Assembly (NCBI GenBank): GCA_003023125.1
Contig: PXSY01000015.1
Span: 1 to 11,917 of the forward strand
Direction: 5' to 3'
Origin: Bacteroidetes bacterium QH_10_64_19
GTDB lineage: Bacteria > Bacteroidota > Rhodothermia > Rhodothermales > Salinibacteraceae
Length of the DNA stretch: 11,917 bases
The position numbers and the translations under genes are program-made. This document shows positions 1 through 7,121 of this stretch, one piece after another (the stretch's first letter is position 1; each line of letters begins with the position of its first letter). Below the pieces are notes generated by a model. The model was not told the DNA's origin, searched no databases, and saw nothing but the letters and a program-made list of their open reading frames with translations.

Positions 1-747
1 GCCTTGATCACGATGATGGGCTTGCTCTGCGCCACGTCCCGCGCCGCCGACAGAAACGAGCGGGCGTTCCCGATCGACTCCATGTAGAGCACAATGCTCT
101 CGGTCCGGGGATCGTCGCCGAGATACTCGATCATGTCGCCCCAGTCCACGTCGAGCATCGAGCCGATCGAGACGAACGAGCTGAAGCCCACGTTCTCGCG
201 GAAGCTCCAGTCGAGAATGGAGGTGAGGAGCGCCCCGCTCTGGCTGATGAACGCCACGTCGCCCTCGTTCGCCATCGACCCGGCAAAGGTGGCGTTGAGC
301 CCGTTCGGCGGCCGCATGACGCCGAGGCAGTTGGGACCCACGATGCGGATGTCGTGGTCGCGCGCACTCTCCTTGATCTCGCGTTCGAGCTCCGCGCCCT
401 CCTTCCCCACCTCCCGGAAGCCGGCCGACACGATGATGAGGCCCTTCACTCCGGCCTCGCCGCACGCCTCCACGATGCCGGGCACGGTGGGCGCGGGCGT
501 GGCGATGACCGCCAGGTCCACGTCTGTCTCCACGTCTCCGATGCCGTCGTAGGCCTCGATGCCCAGGACGCTGTCCCGATTCGGGTTGACCGGAAAGACG
601 GTACCGCCAAACGGATTGCTCACCAGGTTCCACAGCAGCGTACGCCCCACAGATGGCGTCGAGCGGCTGACGCCGCGAACCGATGAGGTCGTAGGACGGG
701 TCGCTCGCGGGCGTAGAATCGAACGAATCGTCAGCAGAACTGGCCAT
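1..747 (-). pseudogene. Acyl-CoA/acetyl-CoA synthetase (NDP-forming) CoA-binding region, 5' part, with internal deletion and frameshift; continues past the left edge
   Basis: The frame read from 650 down to 1 is open throughout. It encodes the CoA-binding and ligase segments of the succinyl-CoA ligase alpha/ADP-forming acetyl-CoA synthetase superfamily: [17 protein letters not shown] at its start, then [55 protein letters not shown] and [17 protein letters not shown]. Family members often carry a following ATP-grasp and sometimes a GNAT domain, which would lie outside the window. A typical N-terminus ([16 protein letters not shown], then [15 protein letters not shown]) starts at the ATG 747-745, but in a different frame. 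The two parts meet at 654-650, where the expected Rossmann strand and glycine loop (normally like F-x-P-x-x-V-A-V-x-G-A-T) are absent. About 16 residues are missing and the frame is lost (net deletion of 2 mod 3). Translation could restart at the GTG 650-648, giving a protein without the nucleotide-binding loop. A Bacteroidota-like promoter lies at 830-860. Family assignment is firm; that the gene is broken in vivo is inferred. Confidence 0.8.
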
Positions 748-829
748 GACACAGCAGACGTATCGGAGGAGACATCAGACATGATCCCCACGTGGCTTTG
801 CCGTTTCTACGCGGGGGAAAGTGGTGCGA

Positions 830-860
830 AAAAGATACTGCGACCACGCAGCCATTTCAA
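830..860 (-). promoter_or_regulatory. Putative promoter of the CoA-ligase gene (TTG-N20-TATCTTTT)
   Basis: On the minus strand TTG (860-858) is followed by exactly 20 nt and then TATCTTTT (837-830). This closely matches the Bacteroidota primary-sigma pattern (TTTG at -33, TAnnTTTG at -7). It lies 83 nt before the ATG at 747. The rest of the 199-bp gap between the CoA-ligase gene and the aminotransferase stop (748-946) shows no gene and no clear terminator. The same spacing recurs upstream of parA. No transcription start is known. Confidence 0.5.
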
Positions 861-946
861 TCAGCACTGGCCTCCCTGCGCGATTTCGCTCAAACTCTGA
901 ACCCCACACCGCTGCGGGCCGGACGCATCCCCGAGCACGAATCTCT

Positions 947-2034
947 CTACCCAAACGCCGCCCGAAGCTGTTCGCAGGCCTGCTTGAGAACCGGAATTTC
1001 TTTGGCGAAGCAAAACCGGAGCTGGTACTGCCCGTCCGTCGGGTTCTCGTAGAATGATCGTCCGGTGACACTTCCTACCCTGGCCTCTTGAATGAGCGTC
1101 TTACACGCCGTGTCATCGTCCGAAAAACCCTCTCGCGTCTCGGCCAGGTCCCCGAAGCGTGCCAGCACGTAGTAGGCCCCGTCCGGCCACGGCACGTCGA
1201 ACCCAATGTCTTCCAGGGTTTCGCACATCAGCGTGCGTCGCTCGGCGTACTTCGCCTGCAACTCAGTCACATAGTCCTCGTCAAGGTCCTCGAAGGCCGC
1301 CAGCGCCGCGTGCTGGAGGGGCCGAGGGGCGCAGATGTAGAGGGCGTCGTTCATGAGGCCCATCTTTTCGGCGATCGGCGCGGGCGCCACCCCGTAGCCC
1401 AGTCGCCACCCGGTCACGTTGTAGGCCTTCGAGAAGCCCGAGATTGTAATCGTCCGCTCGTGGGCCAGGCTCGCGAGGGAGACGTGCTCGGTCCCGTCGT
1501 AGAGCATGTACTCGTAGATCTCGTCCGTAATCGCCACGAGGTTGTGGGCCCGCAGTACGTCTGCCAGCGTCGACAGCTCGGCGCGGGTCCACACCTTGCC
1601 GCTCGGATTCGCCGGCGTATTTACGATCACCGCTTCCGTGTCCGCCGTAACGGCCTCCTCCAGTGCCGCCCGGTCGACGGTCGACTCCGGGCTCCCCAGC
1701 GGCACATACCGGATCGTAGCGCCCGTCATCTTCAGGATGTTGCGGTGGTACCCATAGAACGCGACGTGGCGGGGACATCGTTGTATTCCTGCTCTTTCTC
1801 CAGGATGGCCCGACGCAGCGGCTCGATGCCTGCGTAGTGCGAGTAGATCGACTCGTCGTCGCGGATGGCCTGGTGAGCCCGGGCCCTGATGGGCTCGGGC
1901 GTAGGCAGATCGCAAACGCCCTGTCCCAAGTTGATGCCCCCGACTGCTTTTACCTGCTGGGTCACGGCACGAATGTCGCTTTGCTCCAGCGCAGCGGCCC
2001 GGGAGGCGACGGAGGGGGACGAGGTCGGAGTCAT
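947..2034 (-). pseudogene. Class I/II PLP-dependent aminotransferase (aspartate/methionine aminotransferase-like), interrupted by an internal deletion with frameshift
   Basis: The 5' part reads from the ATG at 2034: MTPTSSPSVASRAAALEQSD, IRAVTQQVKAVGGINLGQGV, CDLPTPEPI, IYSHYAGIEPLRRAI, EKEQEYNDVPAT. This is the N-terminal arm and first helices of fold-type I aminotransferases. At about 1778-1760 the coding frame changes. It continues to the stop at 947 with FYGYHRNILKMTGATIRYVP, NTPANPSGKVW (PLP/substrate Asn), ITDEIYEYMLYDG (PLP-ring Asp and Tyr), SGFSKAYNVTGWRLGY (Schiff-base Lys and phosphate-binding Arg) and QLRFCFAKE (substrate-carboxylate Arg). About 35-40 residues that should connect EYNDVPAT to FYGYH are missing. 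They would include the G-x-T/G-G-A PLP-phosphate segment and the P-G-D-E-V strand. The two parts encode about 361 residues, against about 395-400 usual. The minus frame upstream of the junction that is continuous with the 3' part has no family similarity. The substrate cannot be set from sequence alone. Confidence 0.85.
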
Positions 2035-2128
2035 GGCGCTCGGATGCAGCTACGTGAAAAGCAGCGAATAGGGGCGACGCTAAGAAAACGCTCCCGAGTC
2101 CGGCGTGCAACCGGTCGGCCGTCGCCAA

Positions 2129-2145
2129 TTCCGCGTGCCGCGGAA
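2129..2145. promoter_or_regulatory. Inverted repeat TTCCGCG-N3-CGCGGAA in the divergent gap (possible operator)
   Basis: Two perfect 7-nt arms flank a 3-nt centre in the spacer between the divergent aminotransferase (start 2034) and guanine deaminase genes. Its position would suit a regulator acting on either gene. No clear Bacteroidota-type promoter was found for either of them here, so the operator role is only a guess. Confidence 0.3.
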
Positions 2146-2264
2146 CCAGGACCCCCGAGACCCGAATGATGGAGGGCTCTGTCACAGCGTATTCACTCGT
2201 GCCCGTCCCTTGCCGGGGTGGGGCAGTGCCCGATCGCGTCATTCCTCAACACCTCCGTTCTCCC

Positions 2265-2747
2265 GTGTCTTCCACACCGTCCCCCCACGACTTTCTCCGC
2301 GAGGCCCTCGAAATGGCCGTCCAGAACGTCACCACGGGCCAGGGCGGGCCGTTTGCGGCCCTGATTGTGCGCGACGGCACCATCCTCGAACGCAGCACCA
2401 ACGTCGTCACCACGCTTAACGACCCGACCGCCCACGCGGAGGTCATGGCCATTCGGCGGGCCTGTGACGCCGAAGACCACTTTGAACTGACAGGGTGTAC
2501 GCTCTACGCCACGTGCGAACCGTGCCCCATGTGCCTCGGGGCCGCGTACTGGGCCCGGCTCGACCGGGTCTACTACGCCGCCACCCGCGAGGACGCCGCC
2601 GATGCGGGCTTCGACGACACCCACATCTACGAGGAGATCACCAAGCCCCCGTCCGACCGGCGCATTCCGATGCATCAACAGCTCAAGGACGAAGCGCAGC
2701 GCCCCTTCGACGCCTGGCGCGACTACGAGGAGCGCGTCGAATACTGA
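2265..2747 (+). CDS. guaD: Guanine deaminase (cytidine/deoxycytidylate deaminase fold)
   Basis: The product would hydrolyse guanine to xanthine and ammonia in the cytoplasm, in purine salvage or nitrogen scavenging. From the GTG at 2265 it has 160 residues; B. subtilis GuaD has 156, and from memory the two align end to end. Visible landmarks are GGPFAALIVRDG (27-38), NDPTAHAEVMAIRRAC (His57 zinc ligand, Glu59 proton shuttle), CEPCPMCLGAAYWAR (Cys87 and Cys90 zinc ligands), EDAADAGFDDTHIYEEI, and an F-x-A-W-R C-terminus ending in E-Y, which is characteristic of the GuaD group rather than tRNA adenosine deaminase TadA. The frame is open back to ATG codons at 2166 and 2169, which would add 33 residues without family similarity (MMEGSVTAYSLVPVPCRG...), so I prefer the GTG start. 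No Shine-Dalgarno sequence is evident at either start. It ends 10 bp before the stop of the convergent amidohydrolase gene. Confidence 0.88.
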   Translation: MSSTPSPHDFLREALEMAVQNVTTGQGGPFAALIVRDGTILERSTNVVTTLNDPTAHAEVMAIRRACDAEDHFELTGCTLYATCEPCPMCLGAAYWARLDRVYYAATREDAADAGFDDTHIYEEITKPPSDRRIPMHQQLKDEAQRPFDAWRDYEERVEY

Positions 2748-2757
2748 CAATCCAAAC

Positions 2758-3951
2758 TCAATTCTCCTGGACCTGCGTCCGCCCGTACCGCCACGCCAGG
2801 TACGCCAGGAAACCAGCCCCCGTGCGGAGGGCCTCCTCGTCCGGGTCGAATCGGGATGTGTGCAGGCCGTGCTCACTGCCCACCCCAAGCTGATAAAAGG
2901 TGCCGGGCAATTCTTGGAGGAAATAGGCAAAGTCCTCCCCTGCGAACCACCGGTCGGCGTCCACCACGCGATCCGCGCCTACATACTCGGCGGCCGCCTC
3001 CTTCACGAGCGTCGTGGGGCCGTCGTGGTTGTGGAGCATCGGATAGCCCTCTCGGACCTCCACCTCGGCAGTGGCTCCGTGCGCCTCCGCCGTACGCTTC
3101 ACCAACTGCCGAAAGAGCGCGTGCGCCCGGAAGCGCCAAGTCTCGTCCATCGCCCGGAATGTGCCCTCCATCCGGGCCGACTCGGGGATGACGTTCGTTG
3201 CTCCGTCAGCGACGAGGCGCCCAATGGTAAGGATGGAGGGCACGCCGGGCGGACACCGGCGGCTGATGAGGGACTGCAACGCCCCCACGATCTGACTGGC
3301 GACGTAGGTGGGGTCGACCGCCGTGTGCGGTTTGGCCGAGTGGCCGCCCGCCCCGTCCACCGTCACGTACACCTCGTCGGTCGACGCCATGAACGCGCCG
3401 GACCGCACCCCGATGGTGCCGGGCGGCAGGTCCGGCTTTGCGTGCTGGCCGAAGGCCGCCTCGGGGGCCGGGGTCCCATTGCTCGCCTCCATCACCCCCT
3501 CCTCGATCATGAATTTGGCCCCGCCTGGGATGCGCTCTTCGTGGGGCTGAAAGCAGAACCGAACCTGGCCATGCACGTGCTCGCGGTGCCGGGCCAGAAT
3601 CGTAGCTGCGCCGAGAAGCGACGAGGTGTGGAGGTCGTGCCCACAGGCGTGCATCACCCCGTCATGTTCCGAGGCAAAGTCGAGGCCCGTCTCCTCCTGA
3701 ATCGGCAGCGCGTCGATGTCGCCCCGGAGCAACACGGTCGGGCCCGGCTTCCCGCCGTTCAGGGTCGCCACGACGCCCGTCCCGTGAATCCCAGTGCGCA
3801 CGCCGAGCCCCAGATCGTCCAGGCGCTCCGCCACGCGCCGCGCCGTCTCGTGCTCCACGCCCGATAGCTCCGGATGGCGGTGCAGTGTGCGGCGGATCGC
3901 CACCACCTCGGGGTACACGTCGTCGGCGGTGGCTTTGATGGAGTCGATCAT
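2758..3951 (-). CDS. M20D-family amidohydrolase (N-acyl-L-amino acid / hippurate / IAA-amino acid hydrolase type)
   Basis: A 397-residue zinc-dependent amidohydrolase expected to release amino acids from N-acylated or aryl-conjugated forms. Motifs in order: RRTLHRHPELSG (20-31), LLRGDIDALPIQEETG (74-89), MHACGHDLHTS (metal ligands Cys103 and His105), QPHEERIPGGAKFMIEEGV (Glu138/Glu139, where most relatives have Q-P-A-E-E), FGQHAKPDLPPGTI (His170), the dimerisation segment GAGGHSAKPHTAVDP (200-214), NVIPESARMEGTFR (253-266), FAGEDFAYFLQELPG (336-350) and GLHTSRFDPDEEAL (His364). The frame is open further upstream to 4110, but the extra 53 residues lack family similarity and would cross the promoter region. 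The ATG at 3951 starts exactly where relatives begin (MIDSIKATADDVYPEVVAIR). Divergent from the NSS transporter and convergent with guaD. No signal peptide is seen, so the product is probably cytoplasmic. Exact substrate unknown. Confidence 0.9.
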   Translation of the reverse strand: MIDSIKATADDVYPEVVAIRRTLHRHPELSGVEHETARRVAERLDDLGLGVRTGIHGTGVVATLNGGKPGPTVLLRGDIDALPIQEETGLDFASEHDGVMHACGHDLHTSSLLGAATILARHREHVHGQVRFCFQPHEERIPGGAKFMIEEGVMEASNGTPAPEAAFGQHAKPDLPPGTIGVRSGAFMASTDEVYVTVDGAGGHSAKPHTAVDPTYVASQIVGALQSLISRRCPPGVPSILTIGRLVADGATNVIPESARMEGTFRAMDETWRFRAHALFRQLVKRTAEAHGATAEVEVREGYPMLHNHDGPTTLVKEAAAEYVGADRVVDADRWFAGEDFAYFLQELPGTFYQLGVGSEHGLHTSRFDPDEEALRTGAGFLAYLAWRYGRTQVQEN

Positions 3952-4041
3952 GAGAGAAAAAAGCTGATCGGCAATTGACAGGACAGTCCGAGGCGAAAAC
4001 CACTCGGTTCCCAAGGTGGTCCCTACGCTTTCGGGCCCACA

Positions 4042-4090
4042 CGTCTCCACGCGCCCCCGTCTCCACACTTCCACACCTCCAACCGTCCAC
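4042..4090. repeat. Pyrimidine-rich degenerate tandem repeat
   Basis: The nonamer CGTCTCCAC occurs twice (4042-4050 and 4058-4066), followed by variants of CTTCCACAC and CTCCAACC to about 4090. It is a C/T/A-rich, G-poor stretch in the 225-bp divergent gap (3952-4176) between the amidohydrolase and transporter genes. It looks like degenerate tandem repetition and not a protein-coding remnant. Function unknown. Confidence 0.45.
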
Positions 4091-4109
4091 CCTGCGCCCG
4101 CGGCGCTCA

Positions 4110-4141
4110 TTCGAAATTTCGATTCGTCGTTCCTACCTTGC
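4110..4141 (+). promoter_or_regulatory. Putative promoter of the NSS transporter with an overlapping 12-bp palindrome
   Basis: TTCG (4110-4113), 20 nt, then TACCTTGC (4134-4141) resembles the promoter pattern seen elsewhere in the window, with two mismatches. It ends 35 nt before the ATG at 4177. A perfect palindrome, TCGAAATTTCGA (4111-4122), overlaps the upstream element. It is AT-rich against the local background and sits where an operator would block the polymerase. Regulator unknown. Confidence 0.4.
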
Positions 4142-4176
4142 GGGCGCTCGCATTCTGCGCACAGTACGACGGATTA

Positions 4177-5646
4177 ATGGCTGAACCGGACGTAGAGCTT
4201 TCACGCGCTCAGTGGGGCTCCCGCTTCGGCTTTTTGATGGCCATGCTCGGGGCCATGGTGGGGGCGGGCAACATCTGGCGCTTCCCGTACGTCACCGGCC
4301 AGAATGGGGGCGGTGCCTTTATCATCGCGTACTTCGTGCTCCTTCTGGTGCTGGCCATTCCCGGCCTCATCGCCGAGGTTGGATTCGGCCGCTACGCCGG
4401 GAAGGGCGTGATCGGGGCCTTCCGGAAGGTCGCCAAGTCGCGGGGACTGGTGGGGCTCGGGGTCGTCGTGCTGGTTGTGAACGTCGCCCTGATGTCGTAT
4501 TACGCGCCCGTGGTGGGGTGGACGCTCTACTACGGCGTCCATTCACTGCTTCTTACGTTCACCTCCGCGGGCTTTGCCCCGGAGGCGTTCTGGGACAGCT
4601 TCCGGGCCAGCGCCGTCCTGTCCATTGGGACGCACACGGCCGTCATGGGGATGGTCGCGGCCATCCTGTACCTCGGCATCCGGCGGGGCGTGGAGCGGCT
4701 TGTCATCTACGCGGTGCCGGGCCTCGTCCTCGCCCTCGGGGCCATCACCATTCGTGCCCTCACGCTTCCGGGCGCGGCCGAGGGGCTCGCCTTCACCTTT
4801 GGCGTCGACTGGGGAAAACTGGCCGTGGGCCAAACGTGGGTCACGGCCCTGGGACAGGTGCTCTTCTCCACGGGCCTCGGCTGGGGCATCGCGCTCACGG
4901 TGGGCAGCTACCTGCCGGACTACGACGACATCCCGATCGGCGGGGGCGTGTTCACGGTCATCGGCAACTCCAGCATCGGCATCCTGGCGGCCTTTGCCAT
5001 TTTCCCGATTGTGTTTGCGTTTGACCTCGACCCGGCCTCGGGGGCGAACCTGACGTTCGTCTCCCTGCCGCAGGTCTTTCCGCAGATGACCGGGGGCGCG
5101 CTGTGGGCCATCCTGTTTTTCGTCGGATTCTTCCTGGCCGCCTTCACCTCCGCAATCCTCATTACGGAGGTCAGCGTCACCACCCTGAGCGAAGAGACGG
5201 CATGGAGTCGCGAGCAGACGGTCCTTGGGGTCTGCGGGGGCATCTGGCTACTCGGCCTGCCCAGTGCCTACCGGCCGGGCGTCCTCGGCTTTCTGGATTT
5301 CGTGTTCGGAAACTTCGGCCTTCCGCTCGCCACCCTCGCCATCATTGGGGCCATCGGGTGGTCGATGGGACCGGGGCGGTTCCGCGACCTGGGGCCGGAA
5401 AAGCTCCGGGTGCTGGAGGTCAACCGCAACGCCGGGCTGCACGTAGGCCCAATCTGGAATCCGGTTGTGCAGTACCTCATCCCCCTCGTCATGCTTCTGA
5501 TCGTCGCCAATTTTGCCTGGACCAACTACGGCACGCCGAAGATGATTGGGGGCGTTGCGGTCTTCGTAGGGGTGCCCCTCTTCAGCTATGTGGTCATGTC
5601 GTACCTGGAGAGCCGTCGCGAGCTCCTTGCAAGTGATGAGGCCTGA
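4177..5646 (+). CDS. Neurotransmitter:sodium symporter (NSS/SNF) family transporter
   Basis: A 489-residue integral membrane protein of the LeuT-fold NSS family, expected to import an amino acid or related amine with Na+. TM1 carries the signature MLGAMVGAGNIWRFPYVTGQ (23-42, GNIWRFPY at 31-38), which forms part of the Na+ and substrate sites, followed by NGGGAFIIAYF. The TM6 region reads ALGQVLFSTGLGWG (224-237), and TM8 reads FFLAAFTSAILITEVSV (318-334) with the Thr-Ser pair typical of the second Na+ site. LPDYDDIP, TFVSLPQVFPQM and FGNFGLPLATLAIIG also match bacterial NSS proteins. About 11-12 spans are visible. I chose the ATG at 4177 (MAEPDVELSRAQWGSRFGF), because NSS proteins start a short way before the W-x-S-R-x-G-F motif. 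The frame also allows a start at 4138, overlapping the putative promoter. The next gene is probably co-transcribed. Substrate not predictable; the neighbouring amidohydrolase suggests amino acids. Confidence 0.93.
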   Translation: MAEPDVELSRAQWGSRFGFLMAMLGAMVGAGNIWRFPYVTGQNGGGAFIIAYFVLLLVLAIPGLIAEVGFGRYAGKGVIGAFRKVAKSRGLVGLGVVVLVVNVALMSYYAPVVGWTLYYGVHSLLLTFTSAGFAPEAFWDSFRASAVLSIGTHTAVMGMVAAILYLGIRRGVERLVIYAVPGLVLALGAITIRALTLPGAAEGLAFTFGVDWGKLAVGQTWVTALGQVLFSTGLGWGIALTVGSYLPDYDDIPIGGGVFTVIGNSSIGILAAFAIFPIVFAFDLDPASGANLTFVSLPQVFPQMTGGALWAILFFVGFFLAAFTSAILITEVSVTTLSEETAWSREQTVLGVCGGIWLLGLPSAYRPGVLGFLDFVFGNFGLPLATLAIIGAIGWSMGPGRFRDLGPEKLRVLEVNRNAGLHVGPIWNPVVQYLIPLVMLLIVANFAWTNYGTPKMIGGVAVFVGVPLFSYVVMSYLESRRELLASDEA

Positions 5647-5707
5647 TACTCCGGCTCTCGCTCCTGGGACCCTCGTTTGTGGAGGGAACCCGCGCCTCGC
5701 CCACCAC

Positions 5708-5736
5708 AACGTTCAACCTGCAACGTTCTAACGTTC
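5708..5736. repeat. Three AACGTTC heptamers in the gap between transporter and small membrane protein
   Basis: AACGTTC occurs at 5708-5714, 5722-5728 and 5730-5736, each with palindromic AACGTT, within the 102-bp gap 5647-5748. The start-to-start spacings are 14 and 8. The block resembles a degenerate array of about 7-8-nt units and ends 12 bp before the ATG at 5749. It could be an intergenic repeat or affect translation of the second gene; neither is shown. Confidence 0.5.
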
Positions 5737-5748
5737 CAACGCCGTATC

Positions 5749-6075
5749 ATGCTCGGACTTTCACTTGACGTCTGGGCCACGATGATATTCTGCGTGGTCG
5801 CCTTCTTCGGTGTCACTCTCTGGACCCTCTTTTACACGCTCCGGCAGGAGGACAAAAAGCTCGACCTGTTCAAGACCGAGGGCGATCTCGACACGTATTC
5901 CCCTCGGGCCCTGCGCGACCTGCGGGCCTGGATCGAAGCCCATCCCACCCCGGACGCCCTGGACGTGCAAGAAGCGCGGGCCGCCCACAACGACTGCGTG
6001 GAAACGCTCAAGACAACAGACCAGCACTTCTACGGCTGGACGGACGCGGACATCGAAGAACTCGGCACGCTCTGA
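5749..6075 (+). CDS. Small single-span membrane protein, putative accessory partner of the NSS transporter
   Basis: A 108-residue protein starting at the ATG 5749 (MLGLSLDVWATMIFCVVAFF). One hydrophobic span covers about residues 8-30, ending WTLFYTLR. A polar, acidic, mostly helical region follows (EDKKLDLFKTEGDLDTY, DLRAWIEAHPTPDALDVQEA) and ends FYGWTDADIEELGTL. I do not recognise a named family. Many bacterial NSS transporters are encoded just before a short one-span protein (MetS in the MetPS methionine system), and this gene has the same position, orientation and N-terminal topology. MetS-type proteins are only about 60 residues or less, so the roughly 75-residue soluble tail would be an extension. 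That it is a transporter subunit is inferred from context. The frame extends upstream to 5677 but the added sequence is not protein-like. Its stop lies 159 bp from the convergent parA stop. Confidence 0.75.
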   Translation: MLGLSLDVWATMIFCVVAFFGVTLWTLFYTLRQEDKKLDLFKTEGDLDTYSPRALRDLRAWIEAHPTPDALDVQEARAAHNDCVETLKTTDQHFYGWTDADIEELGTL

Positions 6076-6234
6076 ACGCGGCGAGTCGACCGAAAGGCGT
6101 CATGGTTCCGTGGTCTGCGGTCCACCGTCGGCCGTTTCGCCGAAAATAGCACGCAGGTCGCAGCTTGAGGCACGCCCCCCTCCGCATGGCCGTATCGTCC
6201 CGGACGTTCTTTCCGTGCACGGTCGGCGCTTCGT

Positions 6235-7089
6235 TCAAGAATCCAGCATCCTGCTAAGCTCGGGGGTGTCGTTCACCGTGGATTCCGTCGGCCCCGTCGG
6301 CGCTTCTGAATCTCCCGCGTCGCCTTCATCCTTCTCCCGGATGCGCTCCAGGAGCTCGTCGGTGACGTTGGCGTAGTCGCGCGCCCCGCGCGAGCTGGGG
6401 TCATGGTCGAAGACCGTGGTCGTTCCGTCCTGCGACTTCGCCAGGGACGTGCTCGTCCGGACGATGTTCTCCAGCACCTCGGGGCCGTACTTCTCCCGCA
6501 CGTACTCCTGATAGGTTTTGTGCATTCGCTTCCGGGCGTCCACCTGCGTGAACAGGATTTGCCGGGTTTCCAGGAGGGGGTTCAGCTTGTTCTCAACGAG
6601 CTCGGTGGTCTGGTACGTCTGCTCCCCACCAACCACCGACTGATACTCGGGCAACACGGGAATCAGCACATGCTGGGAGGCGACGAGGGCATTGAGGCTG
6701 TAGACGGTCACGGCGGCGGCCGTGTCGAAGAGCACAACGTCGTAGTCCAGGTTCAGCGACTGAAGGGCTTCGCGCACCCAGAGCACGTCGGTGGGCCTGT
6801 TCAGGTCCCGCATGCGCCGGGTGAGGGTGCTCGACGAGGGAATCAAATCGAACCCGCTGGTTTCTCGGGGCGAAAGCTGCTGCGGGTCGGCGTCCGAATC
6901 GAAAAACGCAGCTACCGACCGCTCCGGCGCTGGCTCTTCAAGGCCCATGGTCCGGGTAAGAAACCCCTGCGGATCCAGATCAATGACGAGCGTGCGCCGC
7001 CCCGATAGGCCCAGCGCCGCCGCGAGGTGGATGGCCGTCGTCGTTTTTCCCGTCCCTCCTTTGTGATTGCAGACAGACAAGACGGTCAT
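6235..7089 (-). CDS. ParA/Soj/MinD-type P-loop ATPase, orphan
   Basis: A 284-residue protein from the ATG at 7089. The deviant Walker A motif KGGTGKTTT (10-18) is preceded by MTVLSVCNH, followed by LVIDLDPQG (34-42, switch region) and YDVVLFDTAAAVTVYSLNAL (116-135, Walker B region). VLIPVLPEYQSVVGGEQTYQ and the pattern of a Soj-like C-terminal domain (ILFTQVDARKRMHKTYQEYV) are also present. ParA proteins dimerise on ATP and bind DNA nonspecifically to position chromosomes, plasmids or other cargo. No parB-like gene or obvious parS array lies in the window. The tail after about residue 250 is acidic and low-complexity, a common halophile feature. The frame reaches upstream to 7152, but that extension would overlap the promoter, and the family starts at MTVLSVCNHKGG. 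It may move a protein cargo instead of DNA. Confidence 0.9.
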   Translation of the reverse strand: MTVLSVCNHKGGTGKTTTAIHLAAALGLSGRRTLVIDLDPQGFLTRTMGLEEPAPERSVAAFFDSDADPQQLSPRETSGFDLIPSSSTLTRRMRDLNRPTDVLWVREALQSLNLDYDVVLFDTAAAVTVYSLNALVASQHVLIPVLPEYQSVVGGEQTYQTTELVENKLNPLLETRQILFTQVDARKRMHKTYQEYVREKYGPEVLENIVRTSTSLAKSQDGTTTVFDHDPSSRGARDYANVTDELLERIREKDEGDAGDSEAPTGPTESTVNDTPELSRMLDS

Positions 7090-7121
7090 AACAGAGCGTT
7101 CCGGTGAGGTACACAGTGGCG

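Noticed and set aside
1780..2242. Minus-strand frame continuous with the aminotransferase 3' part, extending upstream to 2242
   Set aside because: Its translation upstream of the junction is Arg/Gly/His-rich with no family similarity, while another frame over 2034-1765 encodes a clear aminotransferase N-terminus. It is a shadow.
2602..3867. Long open plus-strand frame of about 420 codons
   Set aside because: It lies antisense over the amidohydrolase and guanine deaminase end, with Arg/His/Pro-rich low-quality sequence. High G+C readily gives such antisense open frames.
3952..4110. N-terminal extension of the amidohydrolase to 4110
   Set aside because: The added 53 residues lack similarity, overlap the C/T-rich repeat tract, and exceed the family length.
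6128..6146. TCGGC/GCCGA hairpin followed by AAAA between the convergent small membrane protein and parA genes
   Set aside because: The stem is only 5 bp with a short A-run. It is too weak to call a terminator.
6213..6222. Palindrome CCGTGCACGG
   Set aside because: A 10-bp GC palindrome just after the parA stop; expected by chance at this composition and badly placed for control.
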